Assembly (NCBI RefSeq): GCF_030287405.1
Contig: NZ_JASVVV010000009.1
Location: 1 to 64,000 of the forward strand
Length of the DNA: 64,000 bases
Source: Halalkalicoccus sp. NIPERK01
Lineage (GTDB): Archaea; Halobacteriota; Halobacteria; Halobacteriales; Halalkalicoccaceae
Direction of reading: 5' to 3'
This document shows, in pieces, positions 54,230 through 63,647 of this stretch (the stretch's first letter is position 1; the number at the start of each line of letters is the position of its first letter). The position numbers were made by a program, and so were the translations under genes. A model generated the notes under the pieces. That model was not told the origin of the DNA. It worked only from the letters and a program-made list of their open reading frames with translations, and made no database searches.

Positions 54230-54865
54230 CTATGAGGGCCGTTCGGGCGACTGCGTGAGGACGCCTTCGAGTTCGTCGCGAAGGGGCTGTTCACCGACGA
54301 TCGAGCCATCCGGGAAGACGGCACACGTCTGTCCAGTCCGAGCGATACGAAGCGTTTCGGTCTCCTGATCGTAGGTAGGACTGTAGCCCCACGCACGAAG
54401 CCAGTCACTGATAGCACGCAACGGGGACGGGGGTGTCTGAACGTCCAGCACGGGTCCAAGCGCATCGCCATAGACCATCCCGCAGTCCTCGGCGGCCCTG
54501 AGAACACCTTCGACCGATCGCAGTCGCGAAAGCGGTCGAACTGTTACCGGAATCGACTGTGCTTTGATGCTGGCAGCAAGCGTCTCTGCGTCCGCGAGCT
54601 GGTCGAGGAGGTCGTGCTCAGAGAGGGTTGTCCACTGGGCGACGATACCCATCCCGGCCGGTTCGGCCGCGAGCGGGGCTGTACGTGACGACTCGACCTC
54701 GAAGCCGGCATTTCGAGCAAGCTTTCGTGGGTCGGCGTACGTGATGAGAACGCCCAGATACTGCATCGGTTGATCGGGGTCGGTGATCTCGACGTCCAGT
54801 TCGGAATCGATAACGCGGTCACCTGGCCGAACGTGCCGGTTCTCCGGAGAAGTAGTCGAAGACAT
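54230..54865 (-). CDS. Hypothetical protein, paralogue of the 45814-46455 gene
   Basis: 211 residues. Shares with the other copy RPGDRVIDSELDVE, the core VRPLSRLRSVEGVLRAAEDCGMVY and the end YDQETETLRIARTGQTCAVF...GSIVGEQ. It is divergent from the decayed helix-hairpin-helix gene. Upstream 54866-54980 is AT-rich and holds its promoter. No function known. Confidence 0.6.
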   Translation of the reverse strand: MSSTTSPENRHVRPGDRVIDSELDVEITDPDQPMQYLGVLITYADPRKLARNAGFEVESSRTAPLAAEPAGMGIVAQWTTLSEHDLLDQLADAETLAASIKAQSIPVTVRPLSRLRSVEGVLRAAEDCGMVYGDALGPVLDVQTPPSPLRAISDWLRAWGYSPTYDQETETLRIARTGQTCAVFPDGSIVGEQPLRDELEGVLTQSPERPS

Positions 54866-55064
54866 TCATCGAGAATATTTCGTTGTATAACTATAACTTT
54901 TATCGTTTAGAGGATATTAGTCCATATAGTAGTACGATAACGGCAGGATTCGTGAATAGACAATACGTCTCGAAAGGAGACTGAGAGTGCGCCGATGTGA
55001 ACGGATGGACGCAGCGAACGAGGGATGGATGCGAGAACAGGTATTGACGTTCGAATCACCCGGT

Positions 55065-55977
55065 ATGTCGCTCGTTTCGCTGGTGGAATTCGCTGCTGTG
55101 ACTCGACTACCGTATCTCTCACGGGTGTCAATCGCGAGTTCTACGATACCGAGACCGAACGCTTGGAACCGCTTCGGACAACCCGATACTCGCTTGAGAC
55201 GCTCAGTGAATCGCTTCAGCAGGGCTCTCTCGACCCCGCGTCGATCCGAATCGCTGGGGAGGCTGCCCGCGCGTATCTCGAGCATCTCCGGCATACAGGT
55301 ATTGACGAGTAACGCCAGTACGACCAGCGCATGGATCGCTCCCGACTCATCGCGTTCGCCGACGCGGGGCACACCGCTGTCGCAGATCTCCTCCACTCTG
55401 CGGATCCGATTGATATCAGCAGGGCGACCGGAATCGACCGGGCGGTCAGTGTGGGAATCGCAACGGATCTCATCCGCGGCTTCGCCAGTGGCACGCCGTT
55501 GGAAACACAGGTCCACTGGTGGATGTGGAGCCTGGTCACGGGACGGTTTCGTGGGAAGGCAACTCCGGACCCAGACGCCCAATCGGGTTCGGTGGGTGTC
55601 GACCGGTCGCTTCCAGGTAACGGTGGCACCCACCCTCTGATGAAGAGGTCGCGGTCAGGGACACCGTGCCGACCAGGGATCGACATACGTGGTATCGAAA
55701 GGGAGGATGCCGGCGATCGGCGCTGCCCGAACGAAGATGCCGGAGGCTGCCGTCGGGATGGCATACGACTGGCTCGCGGATCACGAACTCGGGTGTGAGG
55801 ACGACCTTACAACGCTGCCGGGGGTTGGACCCGCGACAGCGGGCTCCCTTGTTGCGATACGAACTCGCGTCCGTAGAGGAGGTCACGCGATTCGACCGGG
55901 AACGGCCGACGGAATCCGACGCCGTGTTTGGCGCGGTTGCCTGTGACGTGCGTGAGAGTCTCCGAAAGAACGACTGA
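55065..55977 (+). pseudogene. Decayed paralogue of the helix-hairpin-helix gene (29531-30436)
   Basis: Pieces in all three frames follow the intact gene in order: MSLVSLVEFAAV (55065), YSLETLSESLQQGSLDPASI and HTGIDE with a stop, MDRSRLIAFADAGHTAVADL (55331), VRWVSTGRFQVTVAP, WYRKG, LTTLPGVGPATAGSL and SDAVFGAVACDVRESL ending at TGA 55975. At least five frameshifts and one stop show that it is dead. Confidence 0.75.
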
Positions 55978-56057
55978 CCGGTTGGACAGCTGTCGGCACT
56001 CCGGGGCCAGCCTAGACAAAACACCGTGGTCACGGTTCCACGGTAAAGACCAGCTAG

Positions 56058-56789
56058 TCATATGATGGTTTCAGAACCGAGTCGGTCCGCGAGGTCGACG
56101 AGATCCGCAGCCACGATGTCGTATGCTGACTCGGCCGGTCGTTCGGCATCATCGACTCGCTCTGGACCCCACTCTAGGGGCCGGTGGACGTAGGCGGTGC
56201 GGAGCCCAGCCTCGCGGCTCGCGTCCAGATCCCGCTCGTGCGCCGCGACCATCATGACCGCCGTCGGCTGGAGATCGAGGAGGTCGACCGCGGTCAGGTA
56301 CGCCTCCTCGTCGGGCTTGTAGTGTCCCGAGAGTTCGGCAGAAAGAACGAGATCCCACGGGATGCCAGCTCGCTTGGCCATGTTCGCGAGGAGTCGCACG
56401 TGGCCGTTCGAGAGTGAGGCGATGAGGTAGTCTGTACGGAGTCGGTTGAGGCTAGGAATCGCATCGGGCCAGGGATCCAGTCGGTGCCAGACGCGGTTGA
56501 GGTGCTCGATCTCCTCGTCGGTCAACCCGTCGACCCCGAAGCGCTCGAGGAGTTGCTCGAGCGATTCGCGATGGAGGACGTCGAGATTGCGCCACGGTAT
56601 CGCTCCCTGTCGAACGCGGGCAAGCGACGGTTGATACTCCTCGCGCCAGGCGTCGGCGAACGCCGCCCAATCGACAGCCAATCCCTTGGTCTCGTTGAGC
56701 CGCTCCCCGTCGCGAATGACGCCGCTTCGCCAGTCGACGACCGTGCCAAACACGTCGAAGACGAGCGCGTCGACATTTGAAACTGTCAT
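56058..56789 (-). CDS. L-2-haloacid dehalogenase-type HAD hydrolase
   Basis: 243 residues. HAD motif I is VFDVFGTVVDW (nucleophile D12), motif II SLSNGH (about 125), motif III KPDEEAY with the lysine, and motif IV MMVAAHERDLDAS. The WRSGV and SNGHVRLLANMAK residues fit the type II haloacid dehalogenases, which split 2-haloacids to 2-hydroxyacids. A general phosphatase-like activity cannot be ruled out. It is single, between decayed genes. Confidence 0.85.
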   Translation of the reverse strand: MTVSNVDALVFDVFGTVVDWRSGVIRDGERLNETKGLAVDWAAFADAWREEYQPSLARVRQGAIPWRNLDVLHRESLEQLLERFGVDGLTDEEIEHLNRVWHRLDPWPDAIPSLNRLRTDYLIASLSNGHVRLLANMAKRAGIPWDLVLSAELSGHYKPDEEAYLTAVDLLDLQPTAVMMVAAHERDLDASREAGLRTAYVHRPLEWGPERVDDAERPAESAYDIVAADLVDLADRLGSETII

Positions 56790-57027
56790 CGGGATTCGCT
56801 CTGTAGTGGGATGAATCGCTCAGTTCTCCCGGCCCTCGAATCATCCGCTCGTGTTCGGATCCCCATCTGAAACATACCAATCCATGACTGTGGAGGCTCT
56901 TCTCTGTTCGGTTGAAGATGGACTTTTCTTCTCCTCTACGGAGAGCGCTACTACTTGAGGGATCTCCGTTATCCATCCGGTTCACGACCGCCAGAGTTTC
57001 AAGAATGCTCCGTCACGAGATGTCCCA

Positions 57028-57428
57028 TTAGACATGGGTGTCTCGAGGATTATGAGTATCGAGTAGCGGGACCTGAGCAAAGTGGGCGCCAGTCGCGATC
57101 GGCTCACAATCAAACGCGCGAGCAACGCCTGCGTTCAGGATATCCGGTGCTGGGATCGGGATCCTACGATTGAGCAATGCTGCACGAATGTCGGCAGCTT
57201 CGCAAGCGGCTGAGTCGTCAAACGCTGACACGTCGGTCCATGCGATCGCGTCGGTAATCATCTCGATTGGTTTACCGCTCGCGGTCGAACGGGTCGCTCC
57301 GGCACACGCCTCGTAGGGGTGATCGTCAGGGTCGTATACCCCGCTTGTGTGTTTGCCTCAAGATGCTCGATTGTGTAGGGCTGCTCGTTGAGATAGTCGA
57401 TGAGAAAGCTGGTCTCAAGCAGCTTCAT
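57028..57428 (-). pseudogene. Frameshifted PIN-domain toxin (VapC-like)
   Basis: ATG 57428 reads MKLLETSFLIDYLNEQP, the N-terminal Asp strand of PIN RNases. After a single shift near 57315 the frame goes on as PYEACAGATRSTA and AADIRAALLNRRIPIPAPDI, ending at TGA 57028. One repair gives an almost complete VapC, although the last acidic residues look changed (GAHFAQVP in place of DxHF). Inactive as it stands. Confidence 0.65.
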
Positions 57429-57443
57429 GCGTCGGCATCAGTA

Positions 57444-57737
57444 TCATTGAAAGCTCACGCTCGCTTCCTGAAATTCGCGCTTGAGTTCATCGCCCACCGC
57501 TTCGACTTGCTCTGCGAAGTCGCTGCCGGCGAACGCGCCGAACCCGACACGGAAGTCCAGCGTTTCCTCGTCATCACTGTCCGTGGTGCGCAACCATACT
57601 ACCGAGCGTGCGCCACCGGTCCAAGGAAAGGTAAGCGGCTCTGAAAAAGCGATGAGATAGCCACCTAGCACCGGTGAAGCGAGCAGCGATACAGCAACGA
57701 GGGGGAGTCGGCCATTGTGAGCCGGAGGGATCTTCAC
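57444..57737 (-). CDS. Small unknown protein upstream of the PIN toxin remnant
   Basis: 97 residues. A hydrophobic N terminus (VAVSLLASPVLGGYLIAF) could be a membrane segment. The acidic C terminus EQVEAVGDELKREFQEAS is helical. It ends 15 bases before the toxin remnant, where an antitoxin would be. Antitoxin or remnant is open; low confidence. Confidence 0.35.
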   Translation of the reverse strand: MKIPPAHNGRLPLVAVSLLASPVLGGYLIAFSEPLTFPWTGGARSVVWLRTTDSDDEETLDFRVGFGAFAGSDFAEQVEAVGDELKREFQEASVSFQ

Positions 57738-57826
57738 CTTGATAGAGGCGTGTCTCCGAAATTATCGGAATAGGTATTTGTTCATCGGAAGTACTGTGTT
57801 TTTCTAGATAATAGACCTGATCTACA

Positions 57827-58240
57827 TTAATTTACAGTTATAACGTTGCAATCTGTATTAAGAAGAATTTGTTGTGTCGTACTACCAAACACAGCTTTTC
57901 CTACAGGTGATTGCTGTTTCCCTCCAATGATTAGGTAATCTATATCGTGATTCTCTGTATATGTAACAATCTCTCTTGCAGGTTTCCCTATCAGTCCAAT
58001 TGGCGTGAAATTAGCGCTTATTTCTGAAGCAGTATCCGCAGCTAAATCTTCTGCCTGTTGCTTAATCGAACGAGTATCTGGGCCTTCTACATCTCCCGTA
58101 CCTTGTTTCATGTCCGATTTCTCCATTACATGCACTACATGCAGCTCTCTTCTTAGAGCATCTGCTAATTCTGCTGCCTCTGCTACAAGATGCTTAGAGT
58201 CGCTACTCCCATCAACAGCGGCTGCCACTATCATAGCCAA
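57827..58240 (-). CDS. Universal stress protein (UspA family)
   Basis: 137 residues. One Usp domain: IVAAAVDGSSDSKHLVAEAAEL at the start and an ATP-binding loop GGKQQSPVGKAVFGSTTQQIL near the end (G-x2-x-x9-G-S-T). Probably binds ATP. The low-GC composition matches the catabolic cluster to its right, and it may be the first gene of that leftward unit. Confidence 0.85.
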   Translation of the reverse strand: MAMIVAAAVDGSSDSKHLVAEAAELADALRRELHVVHVMEKSDMKQGTGDVEGPDTRSIKQQAEDLAADTASEISANFTPIGLIGKPAREIVTYTENHDIDYLIIGGKQQSPVGKAVFGSTTQQILLNTDCNVITVN

Positions 58241-58286
58241 TTCTCGGCGTACAACTACTTAAACATCATGATACATCAACTATAAC

Positions 58287-59084
58287 TCAGAGTACGCTTC
58301 GAGACCATCCACCATCCACATCAAAAACGCTTCCAGTAGTGTAACTAGCTCGTGGTGATGCCAGAAACGCAACTGCATCTGCGAACTCGTTTGGTCTCCC
58401 AGCTCGTTCTAATAAAACTTCCTGCTCTCTTGATTCTGTTGCTTCCTCTATTGAGATATCTCGATGTTCCGCTCGTCGTTTAATTTTATACTTTATTCGA
58501 TCTGTCATTACAAATCGCGGCGTGATGCAGTTTGCACGAACGGTTGGCGAATACTCATGAGCAATGGATTTGGTCAAACCATACAGGCCTAAACGAAATA
58601 CATTCGAGATCGCATGATTACTTCCCGGCTCACGAGCAGACGCACTCGTCACCGTAATAAGTGACCCGTCCTCTCCTTCACTAAGATGAGGCAAACCGGC
58701 CTGAGCAAGACGAATATTTGCTTTAATTACACTCGTATAGGCACTATCCCACTGTTCATCGGTTGCTGCCTCAAACGTTACCGCTGGAGGACCTCCGTGA
58801 TTATTCACAAGAATTTCTAACCCTCCGAACTCCTCGGTCGTCGCTTCAACAGCAGATTCAATCGAAATTTCATCATCCAGATCACAAACTGTTGCATAGA
58901 TCTGAGATTCAGTGATTCCTGACTCTGAAATGATCTCCTCCCGTGCCTGTGATACGTTCCCTTCATCTCGAGAGGAGATACCGACGTTTGCTCCTTCCTT
59001 CGCTAATCGCTTAGCACTTGCTTTTCCTAGGCCTTTGCTTGAAGCAGCTACGAATGCTGTCTTGTCTTCTAGCTGTAAGTCCAT
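58287..59084 (-). CDS. SDR family oxidoreductase
   Basis: 265 residues from ATG 59084. NAD(P)-binding motif ASSKGLGKA (about 14-22), NNHGG (about 93) and a PG motif region near ITPRFVMTD. The usual Tyr-x3-Lys is not plain; instead SNVFRLGLYGLTKS is present, as in a divergent FabG-like subfamily. It likely oxidises or reduces a hydroxy/keto intermediate of the pathway around it. Confidence 0.82.
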   Translation of the reverse strand: MDLQLEDKTAFVAASSKGLGKASAKRLAKEGANVGISSRDEGNVSQAREEIISESGITESQIYATVCDLDDEISIESAVEATTEEFGGLEILVNNHGGPPAVTFEAATDEQWDSAYTSVIKANIRLAQAGLPHLSEGEDGSLITVTSASAREPGSNHAISNVFRLGLYGLTKSIAHEYSPTVRANCITPRFVMTDRIKYKIKRRAEHRDISIEEATESREQEVLLERAGRPNEFADAVAFLASPRASYTTGSVFDVDGGWSRSVL

Positions 59085-59207
59085 GATCGCCACTCTCCGC
59101 CTGGCTTTTTAATACTATCCTTGGTGTTCTGTCTGTTCAATCTTGTACGCATACTGCCTCCAACCAAAGAGTGAAACACTCTCTTATAGAGGTATGTATA
59201 GCACATC

Positions 59208-60425
59208 GTGGCGAGAAGCCAGCTACCTTCAGCAGCGGTACTTCGACTGCTTGAGTACCGACTCATCATTCTTGTCTCTCTTATCTGGTTTATGGTACAG
59301 TTTTCACGATATGTATTCCCTCCTCTTTTCGAAACTCTTCAGGGAACATATAGCGTCTCTAATACCCAGACGGGGTTGTTGTTTACTCTTCTCATGTTAG
59401 GATATTCTGCTGCCCAGCTTCCTGCCGGTATGTTAGGAGATCGTTTTGGAGAACCTATCATAATACTAAGCGGGGTTGGCATCTTTGCTATAGCTTCGAT
59501 TATAATCTTCTTCGCGCCTTCATTTACCCTCTTTACTGCTGCAGCTGTACTAATTGGTATTGGCACTGGTATTCACAAGACTGTTGCAATACCGTTTCTC
59601 TCGAAACAATATCCTCACCGAACTGGATCTGCACTAGGGATCCTAGACACGATTGGCCAATTTGGTGGTATTGTCGCTCCTATTATTGTTGTTGGATTGT
59701 TATCCAGCTCATTCCACTGGAGCTTAGTGTTTCCCCTTATTGCCATCGCAGGTATCTGTTTGGGAATTCTGTTCATCCAAAATATACCGTCATCTACCCT
59801 TAGTCCGAACCAGGCTACAGTGGAGGGTGACGGTGATGATTACCGCCTGTCTCTGTATCTCTCTATATTCTCTGACACGAAGCTGACCGTTTTTCTGGTC
59901 GTAATGACTCTTTTCACCTTTAGTTGGAATGGTATCGCTTCTTTTCTACCTCTATTCTTTGCTAACCAGAAGGGACTCTCTCCAACGACGGCGAGTACAG
60001 CCTATTCTCTTTTGTTCGTAGCGAGTCTCAGTCAACTGATTACTGGAAATCTGAGTGATAGGATCGGTCGCCTTCCTATCTCTATTTTACTGTTTTGCGT
60101 CATGATTCTCAGCCTCGTACTCATCATCATCATTGAGATGACCATCCCACTACTATTACTAACACTTATAATGGGAATCGGTCTTCACGGTTTTAGACCT
60201 GTCCGCGATTCCTACCTAATGGATTTAATTCCCACCTCTATCGGAGGGGGTGTTCTCGGCATTGTTCGAACGATTATGACTCTCGTTGGAGCGCTTTCTC
60301 CTGTGCTTGTTGGCTATCTCACAGATATCTCAAATTTCGTTGTATCATTTTCGGTCCTAATAGCAAGCCTGAGCCTTGGGGGCCTACTGGTTGCGTTTCT
60401 CAAACATCTAAGTACCTCCCAATAG
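59208..60425 (+). CDS. Major facilitator superfamily transporter
   Basis: 405 residues from GTG 59208 with twelve hydrophobic segments. The loop motif GMLGDRFGEPI after segment 2 is the MFS signature, and a related NLSDRIGRLPI comes after segment 8. It likely imports the compound degraded by the neighbouring enzymes. It is divergent from the SDR gene. Confidence 0.88.
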   Translation: MARSQLPSAAVLRLLEYRLIILVSLIWFMVQFSRYVFPPLFETLQGTYSVSNTQTGLLFTLLMLGYSAAQLPAGMLGDRFGEPIIILSGVGIFAIASIIIFFAPSFTLFTAAAVLIGIGTGIHKTVAIPFLSKQYPHRTGSALGILDTIGQFGGIVAPIIVVGLLSSSFHWSLVFPLIAIAGICLGILFIQNIPSSTLSPNQATVEGDGDDYRLSLYLSIFSDTKLTVFLVVMTLFTFSWNGIASFLPLFFANQKGLSPTTASTAYSLLFVASLSQLITGNLSDRIGRLPISILLFCVMILSLVLIIIIEMTIPLLLLTLIMGIGLHGFRPVRDSYLMDLIPTSIGGGVLGIVRTIMTLVGALSPVLVGYLTDISNFVVSFSVLIASLSLGGLLVAFLKHLSTSQ

Positions 60426-60439
60426 ATATACTTGCTATC

Positions 60440-60757
60440 ATGGCTGATGACACCCATCCAGATTGGTGGACAACCAATCAAAATATACGAGAAGAATTTA
60501 GCTTACCTGAGTACGACCCTCCCAAATTCTCAGATGGGTGTTACACACACACAGTCATTAGTCGTCTCGAGCAAGAACACGACTGTAATATTTCCCTACT
60601 GGGTATCGATACTCGGTACGGTGATGACTGGGAAGTCAGAATCGATGGAATAACTGCAGGCCTAATCGGACGATATCGTAATGATAAAGGAAATACCATT
60701 TATGAGATGACTTCTTCGGAATTTTGCCAGCTGATAGCTGCCTCGCTCAAAGACTAA
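60440..60757 (+). CDS. Small hypothetical protein after the MFS gene
   Basis: 105 residues, 15 bases after the transporter. Acidic, mixed: REEFSLPEYDPPKFSDG, then LGIDTRYGDDWEVRIDGI and a helix SSEFCQLIAASLKD. Similar short proteins with an HDCNISLLG-like strand are known in haloarchaea, but function is unknown. Likely co-transcribed with the transporter. Confidence 0.6.
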   Translation: MADDTHPDWWTTNQNIREEFSLPEYDPPKFSDGCYTHTVISRLEQEHDCNISLLGIDTRYGDDWEVRIDGITAGLIGRYRNDKGNTIYEMTSSEFCQLIAASLKD

Positions 60758-60763
60758 CTCCCG

Positions 60764-61129
60764 TTATAGCGTTACGATGATCTCCTCTTCCTCAATTCGA
60801 ACCGGGTAACTGGGAAGCTGAACCTTTTGTCTGGACAGACACTTGCCAGATTTGACTTCGTATTCCCATCCATGCCAAGGACAATTCAAGATCTCCCCTT
60901 CATGGCAATACTCCAACGAGACTTCTAGAGACTCAGGATCAAAAGAAGCCTCGGTAGTCCCTGTTATGTTTCCCTCGCAGACTGGTCCTGCTTGATGAGC
61001 ACACCAATTATTGTATGCGTAATACTCTCCGTCTATATTGAACACACAGATTTCTCTCCCATTCAGCTGTGTGATGATTCGACCACCTTCTTCAAGCTCA
61101 TCTACAGATGCTACTATATGATCAGTCAT
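60764..61129 (-). CDS. Rieske-type 2Fe-2S ferredoxin
   Basis: 121 residues. Cluster ligands C43-x-H45 (NWCAHQ) and C83-x2-H86 (NCPWHGWEY). The spacing of 37 residues is long, with an insertion holding two more Cys, as in some aromatic-dioxygenase ferredoxins. Its start overlaps the stop of the amidohydrolase gene by four bases, so they are coupled. It may carry electrons to a ring-hydroxylating enzyme that is not in this window. Confidence 0.88.
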   Translation of the reverse strand: MTDHIVASVDELEEGGRIITQLNGREICVFNIDGEYYAYNNWCAHQAGPVCEGNITGTTEASFDPESLEVSLEYCHEGEILNCPWHGWEYEVKSGKCLSRQKVQLPSYPVRIEEEEIIVTL

Positions 61130-62199
61130 AGCTCAAGCGCAAACGCATCGGAGGCATTCTTGTACATTACCTTCTGACGACCCTCTTCATCGAACGTCGA
61201 AAGATACTGCTCAAGCGCGTCTGGATGGTCGAAGTCCCAGTGGGGGTAGTCAGATGCGAATGTGAGCGCATCCACGCCAACCATGTCTATCAGTTGTTTC
61301 ATATGCGTGGGATCGTTTGCTTCACCGATTGGTTGGCTGGCAAAGTAGAATTCACGGATATACTCTTCAGGACTTTTCTTGAGGAGAGGCGCCTCGCTGC
61401 GGCGAATGGAGTATTCTTTATTGAGGCGGAACATCATCATCGGTATCCAGCCGATACCTGCTTCAAGGAATGTGAAATTGAGATCAGGGAATTTCTCAGG
61501 TACACCATGTACGAGGAGACTTGACAAGGTCATCATTTGACTCCAGGTGTGGGCCATGGTGTGTACTTCAATGAACTTCTCAAACGATTGATTCTGTCGA
61601 GGAAATTCGAACATGAATGCTCCACCACTACCATGATAGGCGATATGAATATCATTGTCTTGAGCTGCTTGGTATAGTATATCATACTCCGGGTCACCGA
61701 GTGGTGGGTTTGGGCCCGTGGTAGCAATATATGCGCCGACGATTTGATCTTCATCACCGAGTCGGTCAAGCTCTTCAGCGGCTTTATCTGGTTTTTGAGT
61801 TGCCAGCGATGCCAGCCCATAGAAGTGATTATACTCATCGAGATACTGATCTATGAGAAGATCGTTGTAGGCAGACATCAGATTTACTGCCAAGTCTGAT
61901 TGTGGGAGACGAGGGAGTTTCGAAGTCGCATTGAGAATTGGATAATCTATTTGGAATTCTTCACAGAGTCTTTGTTGTACGTCTTCTGGTGATTGCACCG
62001 TGTAATGCTCGATCTTCCCTGCAAGATTCCGATCCCAACCGCTTGAGGGTAGTGGTGCATAGCCTGTATTCGCCATGTGACTCCGATATGGTTCGTCAGT
62101 ATACTTCGCTACCTCTTTGGCTGGTACAGACAGGTGAACGTCTGTATCGACGATAGTGGTATCTTGTATTGACTCTTTCCTCTGGGCTTGTTGCGACAT
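61126..62199 (-). CDS. ACMSD-like amidohydrolase family protein
   Basis: 357 residues. Metal-site motifs of the ACMSD/amidohydrolase-2 family: DTDVHLS (D-x-H, about residue 20), AYHGSGG (about 190), and SDYPHWD (about 315) with the catalytic Asp. Members decarboxylate or hydrolyse ring-cleavage products. Coupled to the Rieske gene and following the enolase-superfamily gene in the same direction. Substrate unknown. Confidence 0.85.
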   Translation of the reverse strand: MSQQAQRKESIQDTTIVDTDVHLSVPAKEVAKYTDEPYRSHMANTGYAPLPSSGWDRNLAGKIEHYTVQSPEDVQQRLCEEFQIDYPILNATSKLPRLPQSDLAVNLMSAYNDLLIDQYLDEYNHFYGLASLATQKPDKAAEELDRLGDEDQIVGAYIATTGPNPPLGDPEYDILYQAAQDNDIHIAYHGSGGAFMFEFPRQNQSFEKFIEVHTMAHTWSQMMTLSSLLVHGVPEKFPDLNFTFLEAGIGWIPMMMFRLNKEYSIRRSEAPLLKKSPEEYIREFYFASQPIGEANDPTHMKQLIDMVGVDALTFASDYPHWDFDHPDALEQYLSTFDEEGRQKVMYKNASDAFALEL

Positions 62200-62253
62200 A
62201 CCATGAGTGCGTATTACATGATCTGTATTAAACCTACTGTTTCGGTCAATTGG

Positions 62254-63375
62254 TCATCTAATAGCTGTGGAATTTGTGGTAAATGAGTGCAGTTTGTTGT
62301 CGACGATATCAACGCCGAGCCCTGCACCAGTTGGTAGGACTGCGGATCCATCAGAAGCTGTAATCGTTGGCTCAAATGGCTCGTCTTGCATCTTGATGGG
62401 TCCTACACTTTCAACCGGACGATGTACTCCTCGTGTGGATGCCGTCAGTTGAATCTCAGTACTGGTTGCTGGTGAGAGACCGAAACCATGCCCCACTACC
62501 GTAGATCGACCACCAGCCGCTGCGATCTCGATTCCAGTCTTTGTGGATAGAAGACTGCCTAACCGCATTGGCTTCAGTTTCACTCTATTAGCGGCTTTTA
62601 GGCTAATCACGGAGGAGAGATGTCGAATACTTAACAAACACTCGTCCGCCATTACTGGTACTGACGTTGATTCACTTACTCGAGCTAGACCCTCTAAATC
62701 GTCAAAGGGGACTGGTTGTTCTAAATGGGCAAGTGGAAGATGTTCCACAGAGCGTGCAAGGTTGATCGCATCTGATACTGAATATGCTCCGTTTGCATCG
62801 GCACGAACTTCCATTCCTTTTCTATTCGGATTAACCATTTCACATACTGTTTCGATACGAGCAGAGTCTATTTCCAAGTCGCCACTCAGTTTCAATTTTG
62901 CAGATTTATATCCTTTATTTCTCCACTGCTTCGCTTCTTCGCCCATTTTCTCCGGGGCATCAATTCCGATCCATGCATTGAGGCTTTCTTTTTGTCTAAG
63001 TGCTCCACCGAATAACTCAGCTAGCGGGTGCCCCCGTTGTCGACAGTACAGATCAAGAAACGCCATCTCTATTCCGCATTTCGCATTCTCTCCTCCTTCG
63101 AACGTATCTAGTAGTTCGGTTAGTTTGTTGGGTGATTGTGGGGTCACCTCGATAAGGGCTGGCAGTAGATCATTGATAAGTGCATTCTCAATGTTGGATG
63201 GTGTTTGCCGGGAGTATCCTGGCGATGGATCAACTGTTCCAATACCCCGCTCACCGTCGGCAGTATTCAGTACAATTAATACTGAATCCATAACTGAAAA
63301 ATCGTGAACAGATGCACGGTAGGAGCCTTTCATCGGTATTTCAAGCCGATGGACGTCTATGGTACGAATATCCAT
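62254..63375 (-). CDS. Mandelate racemase/muconate lactonising enzyme family protein
   Basis: 373 residues from ATG 63375; a GTG at 63399 would add eight. Enolase-superfamily barrel: K-x-K base (SAKLKLSG), metal ligands in VRADANGAY, LEQPVPFDD and MADECLL, and a second Lys in RVKLKPMRLGSL. This is the MLE subgroup, which includes cycloisomerases and dipeptide epimerases. With an ACMSD-like enzyme beside it, an organic-acid or aromatic pathway fits best. Confidence 0.87.
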   Translation of the reverse strand: MDIRTIDVHRLEIPMKGSYRASVHDFSVMDSVLIVLNTADGERGIGTVDPSPGYSRQTPSNIENALINDLLPALIEVTPQSPNKLTELLDTFEGGENAKCGIEMAFLDLYCRQRGHPLAELFGGALRQKESLNAWIGIDAPEKMGEEAKQWRNKGYKSAKLKLSGDLEIDSARIETVCEMVNPNRKGMEVRADANGAYSVSDAINLARSVEHLPLAHLEQPVPFDDLEGLARVSESTSVPVMADECLLSIRHLSSVISLKAANRVKLKPMRLGSLLSTKTGIEIAAAGGRSTVVGHGFGLSPATSTEIQLTASTRGVHRPVESVGPIKMQDEPFEPTITASDGSAVLPTGAGLGVDIVDNKLHSFTTNSTAIR

Positions 63376-63647
63376 GTGATTGTCTCGTTGTACCCTCACC
63401 AGCGATAGTAATCAACTTGAACTTTTCCCCCAGAGGGTAGTAGCAATACGACGTTGAAATCCAGTGTGTATGCTACCCACAGTTCGTCGATGACGAACTA
63501 GCATATTATATTATTTATTTAGTATTGGAACTTAATATGCGAGTCTCCTCTGGGCTCTCTATCGATTATGCTTTACAAACATATGATTGTTATCTACTTA
63601 CTTCCTGAGTCCGTCTATGACAAACACACCTATTATATCTGTCATTA

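Noticed and set aside
62543-63307. 254-codon plus frame antisense to the MLE-family gene
   Set aside because: Ser/Arg-rich product with no motif; the minus-strand enzyme has all metal ligands.
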